From: Leucobacter zeae
Lineage (GTDB): Bacteria; Actinomycetota; Actinomycetes; Actinomycetales; Microbacteriaceae
Length of the DNA stretch: 64,000 nucleotides
NCBI RefSeq assembly: GCF_016758175.1
Contig: NZ_QYAB01000001.1
Coordinates: 1,199,162 to 1,263,161 of the forward strand
Reading direction: 5' to 3'
This document shows, one piece after another, positions 1 to 7,584 of this stretch. Numbering within the stretch: position 1 is the stretch's first letter; the number at the start of each line of letters is the position of its first letter. A program made the position numbers and the translations under genes. Under the pieces are notes generated by a model. That model made no database searches and was not told the DNA's origin. It saw nothing but the letters and a program-made list of their open reading frames with translations.

Positions 1-191
1 CGCGCGTACATCGCCGTACCGAGCAAGCCGGTGAAGAGGAAGCTCCAGCTGCTCGTGCCTGCGGCCGTGTGCGGATCGAGCCCGACGAGCCAGATGAGAG
101 CGGGCGGGAGGGCGACGCCGCCGATCCCGACCGCGCCGATGAGCATGCCGACGAGGGCGGCGATGAGGACGATCGGGGCGAGGGCTGGCAT
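1..191 (-). CDS. TauE/SafE-family membrane transporter, N-terminal part
   Basis: The minus strand reads ATG at 191 and stays open to the window edge, so only about the first 63 residues are visible. They are hydrophobic and carry a Gly-Ile-Gly-Gly motif, then Pro-Pro-Ala-Leu, and a later Ala-Ala-Gly-Thr-Ser. This is the first-repeat pattern of the TauE/SafE (DUF81) family of sulfite/organosulfonate exporters. The family usually has about 250 residues and 7-9 membrane segments. The gene is divergent from the APC permease. The substrate cannot be inferred. The C-terminal part lies outside the window, so completeness is unknown. Confidence 0.7.
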   Translation of the reverse strand, partial: MPALAPIVLIAALVGMLIGAVGIGGVALPPALIWLVGLDPHTAAGTSSWSFLFTGLLGTAMYA

Positions 192-325
192 AGGGGGAGA
201 CTCGGCTGGATGGGGCGTGCAGCTGGAGCCGGTTTCAGCCTAGCCGCCCCGGCCCGCCGGGGCCCGGGGCGCGCGGTGCAATCGGGGCTTGAATCGATGT
301 TCAGTGTTAATCTGCCTCGCAATCA

Positions 326-355
326 TTGACATGAGAGAGCAGATGGGGCGATAGT
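326..355 (+). promoter_or_regulatory. Promoter of the APC permease operon
   Basis: A perfect TTGACA -35 (326-331) is followed after 18 nt by GATAGT (350-355). Transcription would start near 362, giving a leader of about 47 nt before the ATG at 409. That ATG is preceded by a strong AAGGAGG at 395-401. Prediction from sequence only. Confidence 0.55.
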
Positions 356-356
356 T

Positions 357-368
357 GTACAGCTGTTC
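357..368. promoter_or_regulatory. Near-palindrome at the operon start, candidate TetR operator
   Basis: GTACAGCTGTTC is an imperfect 12-bp palindrome with the perfect core ACAGCTGT (359-366). It covers the predicted transcription start of the operon that encodes a TetR-type regulator, so autoregulation is a reasonable guess. Binding is not shown. Confidence 0.3.
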
Positions 369-408
369 AGAAAACTTCGATCCAGGAGTGCGTCAAGGAG
401 GACCCGCC

Positions 409-1932
409 ATGGAAACCGTCACCGCTGCACCGCCCGCGACCGGGGGAGCACCCGCCGGGGGCGCACTCGCCCGCGGCAAGCTCGGCACGCTCGACATCGT
501 CTTCTTCGTCGTCTCGGCGGCCGCGCCGCTCACGGTGGCGGTGAGCTCCGCGCCGCTGTCGTTCCTGCTCGGCGGGATCGGAGCGCCTGGCGCCATGCTG
601 GCGAGCGGTCTCGTGCTCATCCTGTTCTCGATCGGCTTCACCGCCATGTCGCGCTTCGTGCGCAACACCGGCGCCTTCTACGCCTATGCCGCAGCGGGCC
701 TCGGCAAGCCGGTGGGCATCGGAGTCGCGTTCGTCACCGTGATGGCCTACGCCTTCCTGCTCGTCGGCTTCTACGCGCTGCTCGGATTCTTCGCGAACAT
801 CACCGTCTCAAATCTGCTCGGGATCGACGTGCACTGGGGCGTCTGGTCCGGCGTCTCGGTGGTGCTCATCGGCGTCCTGGGCTATCGGCGCATCGATGTC
901 GGAGCCAAGGTGCTCGCCGTGCTGCTGTCGGCGGAGGTGCTGATCCTCCTGGTGATCTCGATCGCGGCGATCGTTCAGAACGGCAGCGCGATCGGCGAGG
1001 CCACCGCCGCGTCCTTCGACCCGATGAACATCTTCTTCGTGCCCGGGGCGAGCGTGCTCTTCGTGTTCGGCTTCGGCGCGTTCCTCGGCTTCGAGGGAAC
1101 GGTCATCTACGCCGAGGAGGCGAAGCACCCCGACCGCACGGTGCCCCGCGCCACCTACATCGCGATCGCCTTCCTCGCGATCTTCTACGCGTTCACCTTC
1201 TGGGCGCTCACGATCGCGTTCGGCGTCGACGGGATCCTCGCGCTCGCCGCCTCGGATCAGTTCGAGGAGATGATGTTCATCGCCGGCGAGCAGTCGCTCG
1301 GGGCCTGGGCCGGCGTCGTGATCCAGATCCTCGTCATCACCAGCTTCTTCGCGTGCGCGCTCGCCTTCCACAACGCCTGCGCCCGCTATCTCTTCTCGCT
1401 GGGGCGCGAGCGCCTGCTGCCCGCGCCCCTCGCGCGCACGCACCGTCGCATGCACTCGCCGCACATCGCGAGCATCGTGCTCTCGGCGCTGAGCCTCGCG
1501 GTCGTGGTCGTCGGCGCGCTCTCGGGAACCGACCCCTACCTCGGCCTGAGCCTCTGGACCTACGCCGTCGGCGTGGCCGGGCTCGTCTTCGCGCAGGGCG
1601 TCGCCGCGGTGTCGGTGATCGGGTTCTTCAGGAAGGACCGCAGGGGGTTCGGGTTCTGGCGTGTGGTCGTCGCCCCGATCCTCGGCGCGGTCGGACTCCT
1701 GTCGGCGTTCGCCATCATCATCACGCACTTCGATATCGTGTCGGGAATGGAAGGCCCCGTGAACTGGATCCTCATCGGCGTCGTGCCCGTGGTGTTCATC
1801 GGCGGGATCGTCGTCGGTCTCGTCATGCAGCGGCGCTCGCCGGAGCGCTACGCCGCGCTCACGCAGTCGGTCACGGTCGTGCCGTCGGAGCGCGCGGACG
1901 ACCGGGCTCGCGCAGCGGAGCCGGCGCGATGA
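409..1932 (+). CDS. APC-family amino acid permease
   Basis: The predicted protein has 507 residues and about 12 membrane segments, and belongs to the amino acid-polyamine-organocation superfamily. Visible family marks are the Gly-Phe-Glu helix followed by Glu-Glu-Ala-Lys-His-Pro and Val-Pro-Arg-Ala, and the Asn-Ala-Cys-Ala-Arg-Tyr-Leu-Phe-Ser-Leu segment before Gly-Arg-Glu. The frame is open from 355, but I chose ATG 409 because AAGGAGG lies 7 nt upstream and the first 18 codons look untranslated. The gene overlaps the TetR gene by 4 nt (ATGA), and the P1 aminopeptidase follows. The permease probably imports an amino acid or small peptide linked to that peptidase. Substrate unknown. Confidence 0.85.
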   Translation: METVTAAPPATGGAPAGGALARGKLGTLDIVFFVVSAAAPLTVAVSSAPLSFLLGGIGAPGAMLASGLVLILFSIGFTAMSRFVRNTGAFYAYAAAGLGKPVGIGVAFVTVMAYAFLLVGFYALLGFFANITVSNLLGIDVHWGVWSGVSVVLIGVLGYRRIDVGAKVLAVLLSAEVLILLVISIAAIVQNGSAIGEATAASFDPMNIFFVPGASVLFVFGFGAFLGFEGTVIYAEEAKHPDRTVPRATYIAIAFLAIFYAFTFWALTIAFGVDGILALAASDQFEEMMFIAGEQSLGAWAGVVIQILVITSFFACALAFHNACARYLFSLGRERLLPAPLARTHRRMHSPHIASIVLSALSLAVVVVGALSGTDPYLGLSLWTYAVGVAGLVFAQGVAAVSVIGFFRKDRRGFGFWRVVVAPILGAVGLLSAFAIIITHFDIVSGMEGPVNWILIGVVPVVFIGGIVVGLVMQRRSPERYAALTQSVTVVPSERADDRARAAEPAR

Positions 1933-2591
1933 GGGAGAAGAGCCGGCAGCGCAGGCAGGAGCTGATCGCGGCCGCGAGCAGCGTCATCGCCGAGCACGGG
2001 CTCGCGCGGGCGAGCGTGCGCGCCGTGGCGGAGCGCGCCGAGGTGAGCGCCGGAAGCGTGCTCTACCACTTCGAGAGCTTCGACCAGCTCGTCGTCGAAG
2101 CCGTGAAGGGGGTCATCGACGAGTTCAGCGAGCGGCGCAAGCGTCTCATCGAGGACGTCGCCGATCCGGTCGAGCGGCTCCGGATCATGATCGAGGCGGG
2201 AATCCCTGAGCGCATCAGCGACGAGCTCCGCGTGGTGTACGAGGTCGCATCCGCGGTACGCGACCAGCCCCGCTTCCGCCGGAACCTGACCCTGGTGGCC
2301 GAACGGCAGGTCGCGCTCTACACGGTGGTCATCGAGGTCGGCGTCGCGCTCGGCGCCTTCCGTCCGCGGATGGACGTGCGGGCGATCGCCTCCAACCTCG
2401 TCGCGCTCGAGGACGCCTACGATCTCTACCTGCTCGACCCCGACGACTGGCAGCGGGACCGGTACCTCGACAGCACGCTGCAGTTCGCCGAGATCGCCCT
2501 CGACTGCGCGCTCCGCCCGGGCGCCGGTCCGGCGGCTCACGACCGGCGGGCGGCCTCCGCACGATCCGATACCACCCCGGAGGAGCACTGA
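1929..2591 (+). CDS. TetR/AcrR-type transcriptional regulator
   Basis: A 220-residue protein. Residues 4-55 form the TetR helix-turn-helix domain: an Arg-rich start, Leu-Ile-Ala-Ala-Ala, Ala-Ser-Val-Arg-Ala-Val-Ala, and the recognition-helix end Ser-Val-Leu-Tyr-His-Phe. The rest is the helical ligand-binding and dimerisation domain. The ATG overlaps the permease stop (ATGA), and its own stop overlaps the next ATG (TGATG), so all three genes are translationally coupled. It probably controls its own operon in response to the transported substrate or peptidase product. The palindrome at 357-368 is a candidate site. Ligand unknown. Confidence 0.85.
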   Translation: MREKSRQRRQELIAAASSVIAEHGLARASVRAVAERAEVSAGSVLYHFESFDQLVVEAVKGVIDEFSERRKRLIEDVADPVERLRIMIEAGIPERISDELRVVYEVASAVRDQPRFRRNLTLVAERQVALYTVVIEVGVALGAFRPRMDVRAIASNLVALEDAYDLYLLDPDDWQRDRYLDSTLQFAEIALDCALRPGAGPAAHDRRAASARSDTTPEEH

Positions 2592-3730
2592 TGACCGAGC
2601 ACGTACCAGCACCCGCGGGCCCGCGAGCCCGCGACCTCGGGATCCCCTTCGACGGCGAGCCGGGGCCGTGGAACGCGATCACCGACGTGCCCGGGCTCGA
2701 GGTCGGGTACGAGACGATCGTGTCGGACGCCCCGGTCGTCGCCCGGACCGGCGTGACGGCGATCCTGCCCCGCGGCTCCGCGAACCCGAGCTCCCCGTGC
2801 GCCGCCGGCGTCGCGGTGCTGAACGGCAACGGCGAGCTCACCGGCCGATCCTGGATCGAGGAATCGGGCCAGTTCCAGACCCCGATCGGAATCACGAACT
2901 CCCATGCGGTCGGGGCGGTCCACCGCGGCATCGACCGCTGGCTCGCGGCGCACGACCCGATCGCCGCGGCGCAGTGGATGCTGCCCGTGGTCGGCGAGAC
3001 CTGGGACGGCTACCTGAACTCGATCAACGCCGACACGGTCGGCCCGGAGCATGCGGAGGCCGCGCTCGACGCCGCGGCCTCCGGACCGATCGCCGAGGGC
3101 AACGTCGGCGGCGGCACCGGCATGAACTGCTACGGGTTCAAGGGCGGGACGGGCACCGCGTCTCGGGTCGTGCGCTCGGGAGATCGTGCGTGGACCGTCG
3201 GCGTGCTGCTGCAGGCGAACTTCGGCTCCCGCGACGAGCTGCGGGTCGGCGGGCATCGGCTCGGGCGCGATTCGCGCGCCGCCAATCCGATGGTGACGAC
3301 GGACTGGTTCGCGCGCGAGGCGGGGCCGGGCGCGGCGGCGGTCGGGGGAGCGGGCAGCGTCATCGTCGTGGTGGCCACGGACGCCCCGATGCTGCCCGAC
3401 CAGTGCCGAGCGCTGGCGCGCCGGGTGAGCCTCGGGCTCGCACGCACGGGCACTACGGGCAGCCACTTCTCCGGCGACATCTTCCTGGCGTTCTCGACGG
3501 CGAACGAGGGGGCGCTCGCGTCGCGCATGGGCGACGACGCGATCGTCTCGGCCCAGCTCGAGCACGTCGCGTGGGGGAGCATGGACCCGTTCTACGCCGC
3601 GGTCGTCGAAGCCACCGAGGAGGCCGTGCTCAACGCGCTCGTCGCCGCGCGGGACCTCGTGGGTCGCGAGGGCCACACGAGCTACGCGCTCCCGCACGAC
3701 GAGGTGCGCGCCGCATTCGGGCGGGAGTAG
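2591..3730 (+). CDS. P1-family aminopeptidase (DmpA/BapA type)
   Basis: 379 residues, the usual length for the self-processing N-terminal-nucleophile peptidases DmpA (D-aminopeptidase/D-amidase) and BapA (beta-peptidyl aminopeptidase). The Gly-rich stretch Gly-Gly-Gly-Thr-Gly-Met-Asn-Cys-Tyr-Gly-Phe-Lys-Gly-Gly-Thr-Gly lies near residues 178-193. The cleavage site reads Gly255-Ser256 followed by Val-Ile-Val-Val-Val-Ala-Thr-Asp-Ala-Pro, matching Gly-Ser at 249-250 in DmpA. Ser256 should be the nucleophile exposed after autocleavage. No signal peptide is present, so it acts in the cytoplasm. With the coupled permease it probably releases N-terminal D-, beta- or ordinary amino acids from an imported peptide or amide. 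Exact specificity cannot be read. Confidence 0.9.
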   Translation: MTEHVPAPAGPRARDLGIPFDGEPGPWNAITDVPGLEVGYETIVSDAPVVARTGVTAILPRGSANPSSPCAAGVAVLNGNGELTGRSWIEESGQFQTPIGITNSHAVGAVHRGIDRWLAAHDPIAAAQWMLPVVGETWDGYLNSINADTVGPEHAEAALDAAASGPIAEGNVGGGTGMNCYGFKGGTGTASRVVRSGDRAWTVGVLLQANFGSRDELRVGGHRLGRDSRAANPMVTTDWFAREAGPGAAAVGGAGSVIVVVATDAPMLPDQCRALARRVSLGLARTGTTGSHFSGDIFLAFSTANEGALASRMGDDAIVSAQLEHVAWGSMDPFYAAVVEATEEAVLNALVAARDLVGREGHTSYALPHDEVRAAFGRE

Positions 3731-3739
3731 GGCGGCGCG

Positions 3740-4546
3740 CTAGAGCTTCGCGAGACGCGCCCGGAACATGCAGAATGCGCCGTATGCGAAGAAGCCGAGG
3801 CCGATCAGGACGATGATGATCGGCCCGCCCGGAAGGCCGTGGAGGGCCGAGATGGCGCCGTCGAGCGCTCCTGCCGATGCCGCGCTCCGCTGCCAGCCGG
3901 CGACGGCGAGGAGGCCGCCCACGATCACGAGCGCCGCTCCCTTCCCGGTGAAGCCGACGACGCCGAGCGCCGACACGGCGCGACCGCGCCACCCGGGCGG
4001 GAGGTCGATCCGCGCGCGGAAGCTGCGGGCGATCCCCATCCCCACCCACCCCGCGCCGACACCGATCACCGCGAGGCCGACGAGCACGAGCAGCACCGTG
4101 CCTCCGGGGAGGGCGAGCAGTCCGCGACTTGCGTCCCGAGCCGTCCGATCCGGATCGGGCCGCGCGCCCAGCGCAACCGCGATGGAAACGCCTCCCATCA
4201 CGCAGAACGCCGCGCCCTGGCCCCATTCGGCGAGTCGACGCCGCCACCGCTCGGAGCGCGCCGGCCGCCGCAGCGCGAAGCCGTGCACGAGGTGGAACCC
4301 GCCGAGCGCGAACAGGAGCAGTGCGAGCGCCCAGAGGGCGGCGAAGCCGAGCGGCACGCGCGCGATGGACGCGAGCGCGCCGACCTGGTCCGCTTCCGCC
4401 CGCCCGTCCTGCACGACGAGGGTCAGGGCGAGGGCCCCGATGATCGCGTGCACGACTCCGCTCGCGACGTAGCCGCCGCGCGCGAGCGCGCGGAACGGCG
4501 TGTGCTGCTCGGTCCGCCTGGCGGCGGATCGTACGCGCTCGTCCAT
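3740..4546 (-). CDS. DUF1206 membrane protein
   Basis: 268 residues with six predicted membrane segments arranged as three similar pairs. Each pair ends in a Gly-rich helix followed by basic residues, the DUF1206 pattern. The ATG at 4546 is preceded, 6 nt away, by TACTCT, which suggests a leaderless message. The frame is open further upstream through repetitive DNA, but that part looks untranslated. The gene converges on the P1 aminopeptidase with a 9-nt gap. DUF1206 proteins are common in actinobacteria and have no established function. Confidence 0.8.
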   Translation of the reverse strand: MDERVRSAARRTEQHTPFRALARGGYVASGVVHAIIGALALTLVVQDGRAEADQVGALASIARVPLGFAALWALALLLFALGGFHLVHGFALRRPARSERWRRRLAEWGQGAAFCVMGGVSIAVALGARPDPDRTARDASRGLLALPGGTVLLVLVGLAVIGVGAGWVGMGIARSFRARIDLPPGWRGRAVSALGVVGFTGKGAALVIVGGLLAVAGWQRSAASAGALDGAISALHGLPGGPIIIVLIGLGFFAYGAFCMFRARLAKL

Positions 4547-4552
4547 GGGCCG

Positions 4553-4558
4553 AGAGTA
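4553..4558 (-). promoter_or_regulatory. -10 box for leaderless DUF1206 mRNA
   Basis: TACTCT on the minus strand lies 6 nt before the ATG at 4546, so the message would begin at or next to the start codon. No convincing -35 was seen. Confidence 0.4.
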
Positions 4559-4588
4559 TCCGATCGGCGTCGCCTCCGGTGCCCCCGA

Positions 4589-4650
4589 CCCACTACGCAC
4601 CCGTCGAGATGGCACCGGCGCCGATGCCGCCTCGACGGGCGTGTAGTGGG
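4589..4650. repeat. Imperfect inverted repeat, 20-nt arms
   Basis: Arms at 4589-4608 and 4631-4650 match at 18 of 20 positions around a 22-nt centre that itself contains GGCGCC. It lies upstream of both divergent flanking genes, not at a gene end, so it is not an obvious terminator. Confidence 0.7.
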
Positions 4651-4651
4651 T

Positions 4652-4699
4652 CGCCGTGGTAGCGGGCCGCCGTGGTAGCGGGTCGCCGTGGTAGCGGGC
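4652..4699. repeat. Three tandem 16-bp repeats
   Basis: CGCCGTGGTAGCGGGY occurs three times without gaps (4652-4667, 4668-4683, 4684-4699); only the last base varies. It directly follows the inverted repeat. No function is evident. Confidence 0.9.
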
Positions 4700-4765
4700 C
4701 GGGCAGGGGTGGATGCTCCGCAGACGACGCCGCCTGTCGCCCCGATCGTGGAACATCGAGTTTGC

Positions 4766-4791
4766 TAGAGTCGCACAATATTGTCGACAAT
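4766..4791 (+). promoter_or_regulatory. -10 box and overlapping palindromes before the lipoprotein gene
   Basis: TAGAGT (4766-4771) could be a -10 box. Immediately after it come two overlapping perfect palindromes, ACAATATTGT (4775-4784) and ATTGTCGACAAT (4780-4791), giving half-sites ACAAT/ATTGT/ACAAT across the predicted start of transcription. This AT-rich patch stands out in very GC-rich DNA and looks like an operator. A similar half-site arrangement lies before atpB. Confidence 0.45.
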
Positions 4792-4806
4792 CCGAAAGGT
4801 TCCTCC

Positions 4807-5631
4807 ATGCCTCGATCCCCGGCGATCCTCACCGTCCCGGCTGCGCTCCTGCTGGCCGCGACCCTCACCGGTTGCGCGGGGCTCCCGCCGTTCCTCGCGA
4901 GCGGCGAGCCGTCGTCGACGGAACCCGCGGCGCCGGGCGCGTCCGATTCCCCGACCTCGTCGGCGGGCGACGGGGCGAACGATCCGACGACGAGTCCGGA
5001 GCAGCAGTTCTTCGACAATCTCGCACTGATGAGAATGCAGCTCACCGGGTTCGACTCCGAGGGGGATCGCCGGCTGGAGGGCTACCCGTCGGTCAGCTGG
5101 GACGAGGCGACGGAAGCCGCTCGAGGCGCGGTGGTCGAGGTCGGCGAGTCCGCCTGCCGGAAGCCGATGCCGAAGTCGAGCGAGGATCCGGGCGATCGGC
5201 AGATGCTCTGGTTGAGCGCCAGGTTCCTGTGCCCCGACCGGCTCGCCGAGGCCGAAGAGGCCTTCGAGCAGTTCGGAGGAACCCCGGGGAGTGCGCAGCT
5301 GCTCGACATCTACCGGCTTTCGACGCTGCGCGGCGACCGCACTGCCGATGATGCGCTGACGGCGCTGACGCTCTGCGCCGCCGAGGTCGACCTCGCCTGG
5401 ACGCTGCCCGAAGGGTTCGCTGCACCGCAGACGTTCTGCTGGATGGTGCGCGTCAATGCGCTCGATGCGCGGAATCGGGAGGCGGATTTCGTCGAGCTCT
5501 TCGTCGAGGGCGGCGACTCGGCAGTGTCGTTCGATGAGATCGCGACCGACCTCGGCGCCCGTCCCAACGCACTCGCCGAGGATGCCGAGGACGCGGCGGA
5601 GCCCGAGCCGGAAGCGTCGCCGGGGAGCTGA
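4807..5631 (+). CDS. Secreted lipoprotein of unknown function
   Basis: A 274-residue protein with a lipoprotein signal peptide: two basic/polar residues, a hydrophobic core and the lipobox Leu20-Thr-Gly-Cys23. A Ser/Thr/Pro/Ala-rich linker of about 40 residues follows, then a soluble domain with several Trp and Cys residues and an acidic C-terminal tail. GAAAGG 8 nt upstream supports ATG 4807; the longer open frame upstream would lose the signal peptide. I do not recognise the domain. It should be anchored on the outer face of the membrane. Confidence 0.8.
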   Translation: MPRSPAILTVPAALLLAATLTGCAGLPPFLASGEPSSTEPAAPGASDSPTSSAGDGANDPTTSPEQQFFDNLALMRMQLTGFDSEGDRRLEGYPSVSWDEATEAARGAVVEVGESACRKPMPKSSEDPGDRQMLWLSARFLCPDRLAEAEEAFEQFGGTPGSAQLLDIYRLSTLRGDRTADDALTALTLCAAEVDLAWTLPEGFAAPQTFCWMVRVNALDARNREADFVELFVEGGDSAVSFDEIATDLGARPNALAEDAEDAAEPEPEASPGS

Positions 5632-5680
5632 TCCGGGGCGGTCCGCCGAACATCGAGCGACGGCCCTGGCCGGAATACGG

Positions 5681-5710
5681 AGATCCCCTCCGCGACTGCG
5701 GAGGGGATCT
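5681..5710. terminator. Bidirectional hairpin terminator
   Basis: A perfect 13-bp stem (5681-5693 with 5698-5710) encloses the loop GACT. It lies after the plus-strand lipoprotein gene and just beyond the 3' end of the minus-strand tRNA, so it can end both transcripts. There is no U-tract, as is usual in actinobacteria. Confidence 0.7.
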
Positions 5711-5723
5711 CGGTGTCGACTCG

Positions 5724-5796
5724 TGCCCCCGGAGGGATTCGAACCCCCGACCTACGGTACCGGAAACCGGCGCTCTATCCCCTGAGCTACGGAGGC
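5724..5796 (-). tRNA. tRNA-Arg, anticodon CCG
   Basis: The minus strand folds into a 73-nt cloverleaf: a 7-bp acceptor stem with one G-U pair, a 4-bp D stem, a 5-bp anticodon stem whose outermost pair is a C-U mismatch, the loop TTCCGGT, a 5-nt variable loop, and a T arm with TTCGAAT. The anticodon CCG (plus-strand 5761-5763) reads CGG. CCA is not encoded. The gene lies back to back with argS, whose product charges it. Confidence 0.93.
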
Positions 5797-5876
5797 GAGC
5801 ATGAAGTCAACTCGACCAGCCTAGCGCATCTCGGGCGCCGGTTCCGACACCGGCCGAGCGGCGCGGCGATCCCGAG

Positions 5877-5882
5877 TAGACT
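5877..5882 (+). promoter_or_regulatory. -10 box for leaderless argS mRNA
   Basis: TAGACT is followed after 8 nt by GTG at 5891. This spacing puts the first transcribed base at the start codon and decides between the GTG codons at 5885 and 5891. No Shine-Dalgarno sequence is present. Confidence 0.55.
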
Positions 5883-5890
5883 GGGTGCTC

Positions 5891-7561
5891 GTGACGCCTC
5901 AAGAACTCGCCTCCGCCATCGCCAGCATCCTCGCCGACCTCGTCGCCGCGCGCGGCTCCGACATCGTCGTGACCGAGCAGGACACGCAGGTGGAGCGCCC
6001 GAAGAACCGCGAGCACGGCGACTGGGCGTCGAATGCCGCGATGAAGTTCGCGAAGCGCATCGGTGCCAATCCCCGCGAGCTCGCGCAGGAGATCGCGGAT
6101 CGGGCCGCGTCCATCGACGGCGTCGCCCGGGCCGAGATCGCAGGCCCCGGGTTCATCAACATCACCCTCGACGCCGCGAGCGCAGGCGAGACCGCGCGCC
6201 GCGTCGTCGAGCAGGGCGAGGCCTACGGGCGGGGCGACGCCCTCGCCGGGCAGAACATCAACCTCGAGTTCGTGTCGGCGAACCCGACCGGTCCGCTGCA
6301 CATGGGCCACACCCGCTGGGCAGCGCTCGGCGACTCCACGGCGCGCGTGCTGCGCGCGGCGGGGGCCGCGGTGACGAGCGAGTACTACATCAATGACGCC
6401 GGCGCGCAGATGGAGAAGTTCGGCCGTTCGGTGCTCGCCGCCGCGCTCGGCGAGGAGGCGCCCGCTGACGCCTATCCGGGGGAGTACATCCAGAGCCTCG
6501 GCGCACGGATCCGCGAGGGGATCCCGAACCTCCCCGAACTCGCGGCGAACGACCGTGCCGCCGCGCTCGCCGAGGCGCAGGAGCTCGGATACCAGCTGCA
6601 GCTCGCCGAGATCAAGGACTCGCTCGAGCGCTTCAACGTGCACTTCGACGTCTACTTCTCGGAGCGCACCCTGCACGCCGCGGGTCCGAACGGCGAGCCC
6701 AGCCCGATCGAGGCCGCGGTCGATCGCCTGCGCGAGCAGGGGCACGTGTTCGAGGAGGACGGCGCGATCTGGGTGCGCACGACCGACTTCGGCGACGACA
6801 AGGATCGCGTGTTCACGCGCGGCAACGGCATCTACACCTACTTCGCGGCGGACGCGGCGTACTACCTGTCGAAGATGGATCGCGGCTTCGGCGAGAAGAT
6901 CTATCTGCTCGGCGCCGACCACCACGGCTACATCGGCCGGCTGACGGCGATCGCCGGCGCGGCGGGAGACGACATCGAGACCGACATCACGGTGCTCATC
7001 GGCCAGCTCGTCAACCTGAACGGCGCGCGGCTCTCGAAGCGCGCGGGCAACATCGTCGAACTCGACGACCTGCTCGAGTGGCTCGGCTCCGACGCCCTGC
7101 GCTACTGGCTCGCGCGGTACCCGGCGGATTCGCCGCTCGCGCTCGAGGGCGACAAGCTGCGCAGCCGCTCCAACGACAACCCCGTGTTCTACGTGCAGTA
7201 CGCGCACGCCCGCACCTGCGCCGTCGACCGCAACGCGGCGGCGGCGGGCGTCGACCGCAGCGCCTTCGCCCCCGAGCTGCTCACGCACGAGACCGAGACC
7301 GATCTGCTCGGCAAGCTGCAGGAGTACCCCGGCATCGTCGCGGGCGCTGCCGAGCTGCGCGAGCCGCACCGCGTCGCACGGTTCCTCGAGGAGCTCGCGG
7401 CCGCCTACCACCGCTGGTACGACAACTGCCGCGTCATCCCGATGGGCGAGGAGCCCGTCGAGGATCTGCATCGCACCCGCCTGTGGCTCAACGACGCCGC
7501 CGGGCAGGTGCTGCGCAACGGCCTCGATCTCGTGGGCGTGAGCGCCCCCGAGCGCCTGTAG
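5891..7561 (+). CDS. argS: Arginyl-tRNA synthetase
   Basis: About 556 residues, normal for bacterial ArgRS, which attaches arginine to tRNA-Arg. The N-terminal add-1 tRNA-binding domain comes first. It is followed by the class I signature Asn-Pro-Thr-Gly-Pro-Leu-His-Met-Gly-His and the Rossmann core. The KMSKS-equivalent reads Arg-Leu-Ser-Lys-Arg-Ala-Gly. The DALR anticodon-binding domain is at the C-terminus, ending Ala-Pro-Glu-Arg-Leu. GTG 5891 is preferred because it fits a leaderless -10 box; GTG 5885 is the alternative. In related actinobacteria argS is followed closely by lysA-hom-thr-rho-prfA. Here 16.6 kb separates argS from lysA. Confidence 0.97.
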   Translation: MTPQELASAIASILADLVAARGSDIVVTEQDTQVERPKNREHGDWASNAAMKFAKRIGANPRELAQEIADRAASIDGVARAEIAGPGFINITLDAASAGETARRVVEQGEAYGRGDALAGQNINLEFVSANPTGPLHMGHTRWAALGDSTARVLRAAGAAVTSEYYINDAGAQMEKFGRSVLAAALGEEAPADAYPGEYIQSLGARIREGIPNLPELAANDRAAALAEAQELGYQLQLAEIKDSLERFNVHFDVYFSERTLHAAGPNGEPSPIEAAVDRLREQGHVFEEDGAIWVRTTDFGDDKDRVFTRGNGIYTYFAADAAYYLSKMDRGFGEKIYLLGADHHGYIGRLTAIAGAAGDDIETDITVLIGQLVNLNGARLSKRAGNIVELDDLLEWLGSDALRYWLARYPADSPLALEGDKLRSRSNDNPVFYVQYAHARTCAVDRNAAAAGVDRSAFAPELLTHETETDLLGKLQEYPGIVAGAAELREPHRVARFLEELAAAYHRWYDNCRVIPMGEEPVEDLHRTRLWLNDAAGQVLRNGLDLVGVSAPERL

Positions 7562-7584
7562 GCGCGGGACCGGAGAACGGTCGT

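Noticed and set aside
807-1728. Minus-strand 306-codon open frame opposite the APC permease
   Set aside because: Composition is almost only Arg, Glu, Asp, Gly and His; it is an antisense shadow of the permease gene.
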